Shown here piece by piece: positions 8,493 to 18,032 of a stretch of 64,000 nucleotides of DNA (position 1 is its first letter; each line of letters opens with the position of its first letter). The stretch spans positions 1-64,000 of the forward strand of contig CAAFWV010000069.1 in the NCBI GenBank assembly GCA_900766815.1, given 5' to 3'. This DNA is from Lachnospiraceae bacterium. GTDB lineage: Bacteria; Bacillota; Clostridia; Lachnospirales; Lachnospiraceae. The notes under the pieces are model-generated. The model worked only from the letters and a program-made list of their open reading frames with translations. It searched no databases and was not told where the DNA came from. Both the position numbers and the translations under genes were made by a program.

Positions 8493-10058
8493 ATGAAAGA
8501 ATACATACTTACACGAGAAGAGATTAAGAGATACGAGGACAACGCCATGAGTGTCCTTGGACTTAAGCAGGAGGTTCTTATGGAGAGAGCCGCCGTTGCA
8601 ATATTAAATTATATTCTTGAACAGTTCCCGAATAAGAACAGGAATATAATCGTAGTCTGTGGAATGGGCAACAATGGCGCCGACGGAATTGCTACGGCAA
8701 GGCTGCTTAAGGAGTATGGTTATAATTCCTTCATATATCTCTGCGGAGACCGGACAAGATGCAGTGATGTATTAAAGAGTCAGCTCAAGGCTGCTTCATA
8801 TTATAACATTCCTGTTAAGGACAATCTGAATGATGAGTATGATATTATTATTGACGCAATCTTCGGCTTTGGACTTAACAGACCTATAGAGGGTGAGATT
8901 GCAGAGGTTATTGATAAGCTCAATACTAAGCGGGGATACAAGATAAGTATTGATATCCCGTCAGGAATTGACTGCGATACCGGTAATGTACTTGGCACCG
9001 CCTTCAATGCGGATACTACAGTTACCTTTGGCTTCTATAAGAGGGGACATTACCTAAGAGACGGTCTCAGTCATTCCGGTACCATTGTCAAGCGTAATAT
9101 CGGAATCAATGAATACTGCTTCCTTGACAGGAAGCCTGAGATGTTCATGTATATCTATGATGATACCCATACAGCCAGAATTGATATTGGCAGGAATGAG
9201 ATGGGCAACAAGGGCTCCTTTGGCAAGGTGCTCATTATTGCAGGCAGAGAGGATATGAGCGGAGCCTGTGTGCTTGCGGCTAAGGCAGCACTTAGAAGCG
9301 GCTGCGGAATGGTAGCCGTACTTACAGAGGAGAGCAACAGAGCAATACTTATAGCAGCACTTCCGGAATGTATTGTATATTCCTATAAGGATGAATCTGA
9401 GATAGATACAGTCTTTGCTCAGGCCGAGAAATGGGCTGATGTAATTGCTGTAGGACCCGGAATTGGAACAGACAATATCGGACTTAAGCTTACCAAGCTA
9501 TCTATTTTCAACTCCAATAAGCCACTTATTGTTGATGCGGATGCAATCAATATTCTTGCAAGGAATAAGAGACTGAAGATTCAGCTGCTTGACAGACTTG
9601 GCAATTCAGATACACATAGAACCCTGATATTCACTCCACACATCAAGGAATTTGCAAGACTGTCGGAGAAGCCTATCGAGAAGATTGTCTCAGACAGGGC
9701 AGGTGTATGTCAGTTCTTCTCAAGGCAGTTCCATTGTGTTCTTGCACTTAAGGATGCCTATACCGTTGTATGTGAGAATGACAATATATATATTAATATC
9801 ATCAGTAACGATGCGATGGCTACTGCAGGTAGCGGAGATGTGCTTACAGGACTTATGGCAAGCATTATTTCGCAGTATATCAAGAGAGATAATATACTGG
9901 AGCATCCCGGTGCCGCTAAGGATGACTTCCCATTCTTCGGCGCGGTTATGAGCGTCTTTGTACACAGCAGGGCAGGTCTCAAGGCCGCTGAGATGAATGG
10001 CAGGTCATATATGATAGCCAGCGACGTTATTGAGAAGTTTGGTGAGGTACTTATCTAA
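8493..10058 (+). CDS. nnr: Bifunctional NAD(P)H-hydrate epimerase / ADP-dependent NAD(P)H-hydrate dehydratase
   Basis: 521 residues, two fused domains. Residues 1 to about 220 form the YjeF_N epimerase, with the GMGNNGADGIATARLL nucleotide-loop motif. Residues about 225-521 form the ribokinase-like dehydratase, with a GPGIGTD loop and the conserved NDAMATAGSGDVLTG segment. The enzyme repairs hydrated NADH and NADPH formed by heat or side reactions, using ADP. The start overlaps nothing; GGTGA precedes the ATG. The stop codon shares its last base with the alr start (TAATG), implying translational coupling. Gene order nnr-alr is common in Firmicutes. Confidence 0.93.
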   Translation: MKEYILTREEIKRYEDNAMSVLGLKQEVLMERAAVAILNYILEQFPNKNRNIIVVCGMGNNGADGIATARLLKEYGYNSFIYLCGDRTRCSDVLKSQLKAASYYNIPVKDNLNDEYDIIIDAIFGFGLNRPIEGEIAEVIDKLNTKRGYKISIDIPSGIDCDTGNVLGTAFNADTTVTFGFYKRGHYLRDGLSHSGTIVKRNIGINEYCFLDRKPEMFMYIYDDTHTARIDIGRNEMGNKGSFGKVLIIAGREDMSGACVLAAKAALRSGCGMVAVLTEESNRAILIAALPECIVYSYKDESEIDTVFAQAEKWADVIAVGPGIGTDNIGLKLTKLSIFNSNKPLIVDADAINILARNKRLKIQLLDRLGNSDTHRTLIFTPHIKEFARLSEKPIEKIVSDRAGVCQFFSRQFHCVLALKDAYTVVCENDNIYINIISNDAMATAGSGDVLTGLMASIISQYIKRDNILEHPGAAKDDFPFFGAVMSVFVHSRAGLKAAEMNGRSYMIASDVIEKFGEVLI

Positions 10059-11254
10059 TGAAGATTCAGTTTGACAGAGTCTATGCAGGCGTTAACCTTG
10101 ATTATGTGGGCGAGAACATTGACAGTATCGCTTCCAATCTTAAGCCTGATACCGGGATTATTGCTGTCATTAAGACTGATGCATACGGACACGGAGCCCT
10201 TCCGATTGCCAAGGAGCTGGAGCATAAGGATGTGGTCTTCGGCTATGGTGTTGCTACGGCAGAGGAGGCTCTGCAACTTAAGAATAATGGTATCCGTAAG
10301 CCGATAATCATTATCGGATATTCCTTCCCATCGGCCTACGAGGAAATGATAGTAAGGGATGTCAGACTTACTGTATTCACTCCGGAGATGCTTGAGGAGA
10401 TTAATTCAATAGCGAAGAGACTGGGACTTATTGCCAGGGTACATATTAAGGTTGATACCGGTATGAGCAGAATAGGCATCTATCCTGACGACGAGGGGCT
10501 CAGCTTTGTTCAAACAGCACTTGGATATACGAATATCCGAGTCGAGGGTATTTTTACCCATTTGGCAAGGGCTGATGAAGAGGATAAAAAGTATGCTCTC
10601 GGTCAGTTGACGAGGTTCCACGACTTTGTAGACAGGGTGAAGGAGGAGCTTGGCTTTAGCTTCGATATAGTTCATTGCCTGAATTCTGCAGGAATCATCG
10701 AGCTCAATGAATATTGCGATACCTGTGTACGTGCCGGCATTATTATGTATGGTATGTGGCCGAGCGATGAGGTGCGTCGCGATATTATTGCCCTTAAGCC
10801 GCTACTGTCACTTAAGAGCCATATTACTTTTATTAAAAAAGTGCCCGCCGGGGTGCAGATTAGTTACGGAGGCACCTACGAGACTGACTCTGAGACAGTG
10901 GTTGCGACGGTGCCTGTAGGCTACGGAGACGGATATCCCCGTTCATTATCGAATAAGGGTTACGTTCTGGTACGCGGTATGAGGGTACCTATTATAGGCA
11001 GGGTCTGCATGGATCAGTTTATGATTGATGTATCGCTTGTTCCCGGGGTTAGTACCTTCGATGAGGTTACACTTATCGGAACTGACGGAAAAGAGTGCAT
11101 TACTATGGAGGATTTACAGCATTGGTCGGGTATGCTTAATTATGAGCTTGCCTGTCTGATTGGCAAGAGAGTGCCGAGAGTATACACCAAGAATGGTGAG
11201 ATTAAGTATACAAGGGACTTCTTTAATGATGCCAGACTTGTGCAAAATGATTGA
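10058..11254 (+). CDS. alr: Alanine racemase
   Basis: 398 residues. It interconverts L- and D-alanine with pyridoxal phosphate, supplying D-Ala for peptidoglycan. The PLP lysine is in AVIKTDAYGHG (Lys39). The second catalytic region around ISYGGTY supplies the tyrosine base from the partner subunit, and VGYGDGYPR is the conserved phosphate-pocket segment. Length and both domains (TIM barrel then beta domain) are complete. Translation is coupled to nnr. A promoter for yebC overlaps its last codons. Confidence 0.94.
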   Translation: MKIQFDRVYAGVNLDYVGENIDSIASNLKPDTGIIAVIKTDAYGHGALPIAKELEHKDVVFGYGVATAEEALQLKNNGIRKPIIIIGYSFPSAYEEMIVRDVRLTVFTPEMLEEINSIAKRLGLIARVHIKVDTGMSRIGIYPDDEGLSFVQTALGYTNIRVEGIFTHLARADEEDKKYALGQLTRFHDFVDRVKEELGFSFDIVHCLNSAGIIELNEYCDTCVRAGIIMYGMWPSDEVRRDIIALKPLLSLKSHITFIKKVPAGVQISYGGTYETDSETVVATVPVGYGDGYPRSLSNKGYVLVRGMRVPIIGRVCMDQFMIDVSLVPGVSTFDEVTLIGTDGKECITMEDLQHWSGMLNYELACLIGKRVPRVYTKNGEIKYTRDFFNDARLVQND

Positions 11255-11280
11255 CACACAGTCGCATTTCAAGATATAGT
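11251..11280 (+). promoter_or_regulatory. SigA-type promoter for yebC
   Basis: TTGACA (11251-11256), 18-bp spacer, TATAGT (11275-11280). It starts at the alr stop codon and gives a leader of about 30 nt before the yebC ATG. Confidence 0.65.
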
Positions 11281-11315
11281 TAAGAGTCGTATATTAAATA
11301 AACAGGAGAAATAAC

Positions 11316-12056
11316 ATGTCAGGACATTCAAAATTTGCCAACATTAAACACAAGAAAGAGAAGAATGATGCAGCAAAGGGTAAGATATTTACCATGATCG
11401 GTAGAGAAATCGCTGTAGCTGTTAAGGAGGGCGGACCGGATCCTGCCAACAATTTCAAGCTTGCGCAGGTTATTGCCAAGGCTAAGGCCAACAACATGCC
11501 TAACGATACTATCGACAGAGGTATCAAGAAGGCTGCAGGAGAAGGCAGTGCCGTTAACTATGAGCACATCACCTATGAAGGCTACGGACCCAGCGGTACG
11601 GCCATCATCGTTAAGACTCTTACAGACAATAAGAACAGAACTGCTGCTAATGTAAGAAGTGCTTTCACTAAGGGTAACGGCAGTATCGGTACTCCGGGCT
11701 GTGTAAGCTTTATGTTTGATGAGAAGGGTCAGATTATCATTGATAAGGAAGAGTGCGATATGGATGCAGACGACCTTATGATGATTGCTCTTGATGCAGG
11801 AGCTGAGGACTTCTCAGATGAAGAGGATAGCTACGAGATTGTAACAGCTCCCGATGATTTGGTTGCTGTAGCTGATGCCTTAAGTGAGAATAAGATTGCC
11901 GTTGTCAGCTCAGAGGTAACAATGCTTCCTCAGACATATGTTGATGTAACAGATGAGGAAACTGTTAAGCAGATTAGAAGAATCCTAGATCTTCTTGATG
12001 AAGATGATGATGTACAGGATGTATATACCAACTGGTCAGGTGCAGACGACGAATAA
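11316..12056 (+). CDS. yebC: YebC/PmpR-family DNA-binding / translation factor
   Basis: 246 residues, the typical YebC length. The family N-terminus SGHSKFANIKHKK is followed by the conserved GGPDPANNFKLA and PNDTIDRGIKKA segments, and the C-terminal domains are acidic. YebC proteins have been described as transcription regulators and more recently as factors helping ribosomes through proline-rich stretches; the sequence does not distinguish these. AGGAG precedes the ATG and the gene has its own promoter. The acidic tail DEDDDVQDVYTNWSG is typical. Confidence 0.92.
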   Translation: MSGHSKFANIKHKKEKNDAAKGKIFTMIGREIAVAVKEGGPDPANNFKLAQVIAKAKANNMPNDTIDRGIKKAAGEGSAVNYEHITYEGYGPSGTAIIVKTLTDNKNRTAANVRSAFTKGNGSIGTPGCVSFMFDEKGQIIIDKEECDMDADDLMMIALDAGAEDFSDEEDSYEIVTAPDDLVAVADALSENKIAVVSSEVTMLPQTYVDVTDEETVKQIRRILDLLDEDDDVQDVYTNWSGADDE

Positions 12057-12071
12057 TTAACCGGGGACAGA

Positions 12072-13649
12072 ATGACAGATAACAATAAGAATGTATGCAC
12101 ATATATTATATGGGGAATTACAGCATTACTATCCGTAGTAATGCTGTTTATGTGCGCTGTATGCATGGCAATGATGACCGGCATAATAAGACCCGAATCC
12201 ACACAGAGTTTTGCATCTCTCAGTGGGGTTATTGCTGTTGGAATAGTAACGCTTGGAATTGTGGCATTGCTTGGTGTGCTTGCTTTCAGGATACCTAAGG
12301 TTAACAGATATAACAGGGAGAAGATTAGGGCTGTCTTCACAGTTATCTCTTTTATGTTCCTGTTTCTTATATTTATATTTATCAGAATGGTGCTTAACCT
12401 TGATGTATTTAACTCGGATTTGTTTGGCGGAACGGTTTCCAGGGCTTATTCGATGGCTCTTATCGGTGTGGACGGAGTATATGTTAGCTTTAATTCCATT
12501 AAGGATATATGCTTAACTTATTTTTCGCTATTCTTTTTGATATTCGGAAATAATTCCTTTGCGATATTTGCGGGTGAGATAGTATTACTATCCTTAAGCT
12601 TTGTATTCCTGTTCTATGCAATAACAATTCTTGCAGGTAAGGTAGAAGCACTTATCAGCATGTCACTGCTGTGCATAGATGTATTCGTATTGAACGGTCT
12701 GTCTTCCGATTCGGTATATCTTGTAGAATTGCTGTTGTTCTCATTTACTTTGTTTGTGACAGCTCTGCTGTCATATCTGCTTAGGAGTGAGAAGCTAAGC
12801 ATCATATTTGTTATTATTTCAACGGGACTCAGTTGTCTCCTATTCCTGTATGACTACATTGCCTTTGCTCTGTTTGGTCTGATTCTCGGTCTTATTATTC
12901 AGAGTAAGCAGAAGCTGTGGATTAGGATATGCGAAGGGCTGTTTACTTTTGCAGGTTCTGCAGCTATGTGGTTCTATATTGGTGTTAAGCCTGTATTTAC
13001 AGATTTCAATATCTATTTCTTCGTATGCAATATATATACCTTAATCGGACTTATACTTGCGGTTGCATATGTGATGATGTATCCGGTTAATAAGAGGGAT
13101 AACAGCATAGGCTTTGCGCTTATGTTCATATTGATGACAGTGGGAATGGTTATGCTTCCCGTAAATGATTGTCTTATCTGTCTCATTGTGGGGCATATTC
13201 TGCTCTTTGTGCTCGATGCCATTGCCGTAGATAAGATGATTAATAATGGCTACGGCGTAGAGAATATTGCCTCTGTACCCAAGAAAAATATAGGCGGAAC
13301 AGATAAGGCGGACAGCATGATTAAGACGGATGACGTGACTAAAGAGGATGACGTTCCCATAGACGATGACGTACCTGAGTTCAATATGGCTTCCCTCGAC
13401 TGGTCTAAGCTTGCTGAAGCGAGACTTATAGATTATCCCGATCCGAATGAAGAGAAGAATACTGAGGATACTAAATCAGCAGAGCCTGTCTGTTCGGAAA
13501 CTGATGTCGAAAAGTGTAGGCCTGATAATACTGACCGGAATGTAAGTAAGACTGAGACTGAAGAGAAAGAAAAGACTGCTGTTCGGGACTATGGCTTTGA
13601 TGGATATGATTATGATATAAGTCCCGAAGATATGCATTATGATTATTAA
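12072..13649 (+). CDS. Polytopic membrane protein with cytosolic acidic tail, function unknown
   Basis: 525 residues. About ten to twelve hydrophobic segments fill residues 8-385, followed by a long hydrophilic, Asp/Glu-rich tail (about 390-525). The arrangement with a large loop after the third segment recalls GT-C-like or sugar-polymer membrane proteins, but no catalytic DxD or similar motif is evident, so no enzyme name is given. It starts 15 nt after yebC and ends at a strong hairpin terminator, so it probably shares the yebC transcript. The tail contains GFDGYDYDISPEDMHYDY, rich in tyrosine and aspartate, which may be an interaction segment. Confidence 0.7.
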   Translation: MTDNNKNVCTYIIWGITALLSVVMLFMCAVCMAMMTGIIRPESTQSFASLSGVIAVGIVTLGIVALLGVLAFRIPKVNRYNREKIRAVFTVISFMFLFLIFIFIRMVLNLDVFNSDLFGGTVSRAYSMALIGVDGVYVSFNSIKDICLTYFSLFFLIFGNNSFAIFAGEIVLLSLSFVFLFYAITILAGKVEALISMSLLCIDVFVLNGLSSDSVYLVELLLFSFTLFVTALLSYLLRSEKLSIIFVIISTGLSCLLFLYDYIAFALFGLILGLIIQSKQKLWIRICEGLFTFAGSAAMWFYIGVKPVFTDFNIYFFVCNIYTLIGLILAVAYVMMYPVNKRDNSIGFALMFILMTVGMVMLPVNDCLICLIVGHILLFVLDAIAVDKMINNGYGVENIASVPKKNIGGTDKADSMIKTDDVTKEDDVPIDDDVPEFNMASLDWSKLAEARLIDYPDPNEEKNTEDTKSAEPVCSETDVEKCRPDNTDRNVSKTETEEKEKTAVRDYGFDGYDYDISPEDMHYDY

Positions 13650-13655
13650 TATATT

Positions 13656-13694
13656 AACCCTCCGGATAACCGGAGGGTTGATTGTGTATTTTTA
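13656..13694 (+). terminator. Terminator after the membrane-protein gene
   Basis: A perfect 10-bp stem AACCCTCCGG (13656-13665) / CCGGAGGGTT (13670-13679) with an ATAA loop. The T-tract is interrupted (GATTGTGTATTTTT), so termination may be partial. ftsK follows only about 25 nt later with no clear promoter between. Confidence 0.7.
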
Positions 13695-13703
13695 GAGGAA
13701 TAT

Positions 13704-16331
13704 ATGGCTGGAAAATCAAGTAATAACAGAAAGAGACAGACAGGTTCGTCTTCAAGAAAAGGCAGCAACAGCAGAAAGCAGACCATAGATGAGCCTATAC
13801 TTAATCCGGATATAGTTCTGTTCCTTACCATTGCGTTGGGAATATTCTTAGAGCTGTGCAATTTTCATGTAATAGGACCGGTCGGAGAGGTAATATCCTC
13901 GGTCATGTTCGGTCTTGGCGGAGTCATGGCATATTTGCTCCCGGTTGCACTTGTTGCAATAGTGTTCTTCGGCTATCTGTCAAGGGAAAGCAGGGTAATT
14001 AAGGTTAAGTTTATTACCGGCATCTGCTTATTTGTGTTGGTGCTTATCTTTGTTGAAGAGGTATTCGGCTGTGTAAGGGACATGGAGACTCTAAGTGTAG
14101 CCGATATCTGGAGTAACGGAAGTGAGATGAGACATGGTGGTGGAGTAATAGCCGGACTTATTGCATTCTTTATGCACAAATATATGGGAATGGCCGGAAC
14201 GCTTCTGGTTGTTATCGTGCTTATGCTGGTATGCATAATGCTGCTTATGGGCAGAGAGAGAATATCAAGTCTTAAGCAGAATGGCAGGGAAGCCTATGCA
14301 AGCGCCAGGGAGGAGCGTGAAAGAAGACGCCTCGAGTATGAGGAAGAGATGCGTGAATATGAGGAAAGTAACCGCGCAAAGGATTCTACTCCCCGTAATG
14401 GTTCTGCATCTGCAACCGATGCAGAGGAGAATCTGCCAAGGTATGCAAGAAAGCGAAGAGGTGTTGCAAGCTCCGTACTTAATAATGAGGATGATAAGCC
14501 TGTCGGCGAAGAATATAAGGAAATAGAGATTAAGGATAATATTCCGAGAAGGAATAGGAAGGTATCCGGGGTTATGATGGATACTACAATTGAAAACAGG
14601 AAGCCTGCCGTAAGAAATGATATTCATGAGATCACGGTTAAGAATACTGAGAGTGAGCCTGTAATTGAGCGCACCTATGTTAGAAGCGAGACTGTAATGG
14701 ACAGTGTTGTGGCACCTGTTATTCACGAGGAGGTTAGCACTGAAAGTGAGATTACCTTCAATAAGGGTGGTGCTGATACACAGACAGATGTCTATGATGC
14801 TTCTGCGACAGCAGAACCTGTAACAAATAAGAACACTCAGGTTAAGAATAATCCGGCACCTGTCAGAAACCGCAAATACAGGATGCCGACCCCTGACCTT
14901 CTGAATAAATCATCAAGTAAGGGCGGCGGCTCCGGCAGGGATGAACTGCTTGATACGGCCCGGAATCTCATGGACACTCTTAATACCTTCGGAGTTAAGG
15001 CTAAGGTTACCGATATCAGTCAGGGACCCAGTGTTACCAGATATGAGCTTCAGCCGGAGGTAGGTGTAAGGGTTAATAAGATTGTAAGCCTGTCAGATGA
15101 CCTTAAGCTTGCACTTGCTGCAACTGATATTAGAATAGAAGCTCCTATTCCCGGCAAAAGTGCCGTTGGCATTGAGGTACCCAATAAGGAAGCGGGTGCA
15201 GTTTCCTTCAGGGAACTTATTGAAGATAAGACCTTCAAGAACTTTGACAGTAAGATAGCCTTTGCAGTAGGTAAGGATATTGCGGGCAATGTGGTTGTGA
15301 CTGATATTGCCAAGATGCCTCATATGCTTATTGCCGGTGCTACCGGTTCCGGTAAGTCTGTATGTATTAATACTATCATCATGAGTATTCTCTATAAGGC
15401 TACTCCTGATGAGGTTAAGCTTATTATGATTGACCCCAAGGTGGTGGAGTTGTCGGTATATAATGGTATTCCACATCTGATGGTTCCTGTTGTTACGGAT
15501 CCCAAGAAGGCTGCAGCAGCACTTCATTGGGGAGTTGCCGAGATGACAAAGAGATATCAGCTCTTTGCCGATATGAATGTCAGAGACCTTAAGGGCTACA
15601 ACCGGGCAGTGGAGAATTACACTCCGAGAGATGGCGAGGAGAAGAAGGAGAAGCTGCCTCAGATAGTGATTATTGTAGATGAGCTTGCTGATCTTATGAT
15701 GGTTGCAGCCAAGGAAGTTGAGGAATCAATCTGCAGACTGGCCCAGCTGGCAAGAGCCTGCGGTATTCATCTGGTTATAGCTACACAGAGACCATCAGTA
15801 GATGTTATTACAGGTCTCATCAAGGCCAATATGCCCAGCCGTGTTGCTTTTGCAGTAAGCTCAGGTACAGATTCAAGAACTATTCTTGATATGAACGGAG
15901 CCGAGAAGCTGCTTGGTAAGGGCGATATGTTATTCTTCCCACAGGGATACCCCAAGCCTGCCAGAATCCAGGGAGCCTTCATATCGGATTCAGAGGTGTC
16001 TCGGGTTGTAGATTTCCTCAGAAGCCAGAACTATGGCGATAATAACGGAGAAGAGCTGTTAATCAAGATGGATAGTGTGTCATCATCGGGCAGTAATGCT
16101 TCGGGTGATGATGACAGGGATGAACTATTTGAACCGGCAGGAAGGTTCATAATTGAGAGTGACAAGGCAAGCATCGGCTCCCTTCAGAGGAAGTTCAAGA
16201 TTGGATTTAACAGAGCTGCCAGAATTATGGACCAGCTTAGCGATGCAGGAGTTGTAGGACCTGAAGAAGGAACCAAGCCCAGACAGATTCTTATGAATAT
16301 GAGTCAGTTTGATGACTATGTTAATTATTGA
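13704..16331 (+). CDS. ftsK: DNA translocase FtsK/SpoIIIE
   Basis: 875 residues. A basic N-terminus precedes four membrane helices (about residues 30-195). A long charged linker follows, then the alpha/beta motor domain with Walker A GATGSGKS (about residues 545-552) and a Walker B-like IIIVDELADLMM. The C-terminal gamma winged helix (about 800-870) recognises KOPS/SRS-type skewed octamers. The motor pumps chromosomal DNA through the closing septum at division or sporulation. AGAGGA lies 6 nt before the ATG. It is preceded by a hairpin terminator and may depend on read-through. Confidence 0.94.
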   Translation: MAGKSSNNRKRQTGSSSRKGSNSRKQTIDEPILNPDIVLFLTIALGIFLELCNFHVIGPVGEVISSVMFGLGGVMAYLLPVALVAIVFFGYLSRESRVIKVKFITGICLFVLVLIFVEEVFGCVRDMETLSVADIWSNGSEMRHGGGVIAGLIAFFMHKYMGMAGTLLVVIVLMLVCIMLLMGRERISSLKQNGREAYASAREERERRRLEYEEEMREYEESNRAKDSTPRNGSASATDAEENLPRYARKRRGVASSVLNNEDDKPVGEEYKEIEIKDNIPRRNRKVSGVMMDTTIENRKPAVRNDIHEITVKNTESEPVIERTYVRSETVMDSVVAPVIHEEVSTESEITFNKGGADTQTDVYDASATAEPVTNKNTQVKNNPAPVRNRKYRMPTPDLLNKSSSKGGGSGRDELLDTARNLMDTLNTFGVKAKVTDISQGPSVTRYELQPEVGVRVNKIVSLSDDLKLALAATDIRIEAPIPGKSAVGIEVPNKEAGAVSFRELIEDKTFKNFDSKIAFAVGKDIAGNVVVTDIAKMPHMLIAGATGSGKSVCINTIIMSILYKATPDEVKLIMIDPKVVELSVYNGIPHLMVPVVTDPKKAAAALHWGVAEMTKRYQLFADMNVRDLKGYNRAVENYTPRDGEEKKEKLPQIVIIVDELADLMMVAAKEVEESICRLAQLARACGIHLVIATQRPSVDVITGLIKANMPSRVAFAVSSGTDSRTILDMNGAEKLLGKGDMLFFPQGYPKPARIQGAFISDSEVSRVVDFLRSQNYGDNNGEELLIKMDSVSSSGSNASGDDDRDELFEPAGRFIIESDKASIGSLQRKFKIGFNRAARIMDQLSDAGVVGPEEGTKPRQILMNMSQFDDYVNY

Positions 16332-16353
16332 TTAAGGGTTGAGGAGAGAGATT

Positions 16354-18024
16354 ATGAAAACTGACATTGAGATTGCACAGGAGGCAACATTGTGGCCGAT
16401 TGAGAAGGTCGCTGAGACAATCGGTCTTACCAGAGAAGAGCTGGAGCTCTACGGTAATTACAAGGCTAAGTTTTCGGATGAGTTTATTGACAGGGTTAAG
16501 GATAATCCCGATGGTAAGCTTATCCTCGTTACAGCAATTAATCCCACACCGGCAGGAGAGGGCAAGACAACTATAACAGTAGGTCTGGGTCAGGCCTTCG
16601 GAAGGCTTGGCAAGAAGGCAGTTATCGCACTAAGAGAGCCTTCACTCGGCCCTTGTTTTGGAATTAAAGGCGGTGCTGCAGGCGGCGGTATGGCTCAGGT
16701 AGTTCCCATGGAGGATTTGAACCTTCATTTCACCGGTGACTTCCATGCCATTACTTCTGCCAATAACCTGTTAGCTGCCTTGCTTGACAATCATATTCAG
16801 CAGGGCAATGAGCTTAGAATTGATACAAGACAGATTACATGGAAGAGATGTCTTGATATGAACGACAGAGCCTTAAGAAATATTGTCATCGGTCTTGGTA
16901 AGAAGACTGACGGCTTTGTGAGAGAGGATCACTTCGTAATTACGGTTGCATCTGAGATTATGGCAATATTATGTCTGTCTAAGGACATGAATGACCTCAA
17001 GGAGAGACTGTCTAAAATTATAGTAGCCTTTGACCTTGACGGTAACCCTGTAACCGCCGGAATGCTTAATGCAGTAGGTTCAATGGCTGCCCTTCTTAAG
17101 GATGCCCTTAAGCCTAATGTTATCCAGACACTTGAGCATACACCTGCTCTTGTTCATGGCGGTCCCTTCGCTAATATTGCACATGGCTGCAATTCGGTAA
17201 GAGCTACTCAGACAGCGCTTAAGATTGCAGATTACTGCATTACCGAGGCAGGCTTCGGCGCAGACCTCGGCGCAGAGAAGTTCATGGATATCAAGTGCAG
17301 AATGTCAGGTCTTAAGCCTGATGTTGTCGTGCTTGTAGCTACAATAAAGGCTCTTAAATACAACGGCGGAGTTCCAAAGAGTGATGTATCAAAGCCAAAT
17401 ATGGATGCTCTTAAGAAAGGAATTGTGAATCTTGAGAAGCACATCGAGAATCTCCAGAAGTTCGGTGTTCCCGTTGTGGTTACTCTTAATAAATTTATTA
17501 CGGATACGGATGAAGAGACTACCTTCGTTAAGGAATTCTGTGAGAACATGGGAGCTGATTTCGCACTTGCCGAAGTATGGGAGAAGGGCGGAGACGGTGG
17601 TATTGAGCTTGCCAACCGCGTACTTAACACTCTTGAGACTAAGAAGAGTAATTTCGCTCCAATCTATCCTCTTGATATCAGTATTGAAGATAAGATTAAG
17701 ACAATATGTACGGAAATATATGGCGCTAAGGGAGTAGTCTTTGAGCCTGCTGCAAGAAAGCAGATGGATACACTGACTAAGCTTGGCTTTGACAATATTC
17801 CCATATGCATGGCCAAGACCCAGTATTCACTTTCGGATAATCCGGCCCTGCTTGGACGCCCTACTGATTTTGAAATAACTGTAAGAGACATGTATGTTTC
17901 TGCCGGTGCAGGATTTATTGTTGTCCTCACAGGTGACATTATGACTATGCCGGGTCTGCCCAAGCAGCCTGCAGCATATTCGATTGATGTTGATGAGAAT
18001 GGCAGGATTACAGGCCTCTTCTAG
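16354..18024 (+). CDS. fhs: Formate-tetrahydrofolate ligase
   Basis: 556 residues, the usual length. It activates formate with ATP to 10-formyl-THF, the first methyl-branch step of the Wood-Ljungdahl pathway and a source of one-carbon units for purines. The P-loop-like TPAGEGKTT is at about residues 66-74; REPSLGPCFGIKGGAAGGG and the C-terminal PGLPKQPAA motif are family hallmarks. ATG 16354 with GAGGAGAG upstream is the start. The longer frame begins at a TTG lying within that Shine-Dalgarno region. The gene follows ftsK by 22 nt. Whether acetogenesis occurs cannot be told from this window. Confidence 0.95.
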   Translation: MKTDIEIAQEATLWPIEKVAETIGLTREELELYGNYKAKFSDEFIDRVKDNPDGKLILVTAINPTPAGEGKTTITVGLGQAFGRLGKKAVIALREPSLGPCFGIKGGAAGGGMAQVVPMEDLNLHFTGDFHAITSANNLLAALLDNHIQQGNELRIDTRQITWKRCLDMNDRALRNIVIGLGKKTDGFVREDHFVITVASEIMAILCLSKDMNDLKERLSKIIVAFDLDGNPVTAGMLNAVGSMAALLKDALKPNVIQTLEHTPALVHGGPFANIAHGCNSVRATQTALKIADYCITEAGFGADLGAEKFMDIKCRMSGLKPDVVVLVATIKALKYNGGVPKSDVSKPNMDALKKGIVNLEKHIENLQKFGVPVVVTLNKFITDTDEETTFVKEFCENMGADFALAEVWEKGGDGGIELANRVLNTLETKKSNFAPIYPLDISIEDKIKTICTEIYGAKGVVFEPAARKQMDTLTKLGFDNIPICMAKTQYSLSDNPALLGRPTDFEITVRDMYVSAGAGFIVVLTGDIMTMPGLPKQPAAYSIDVDENGRITGLF

Positions 18025-18032
18025 GAGAGTTT

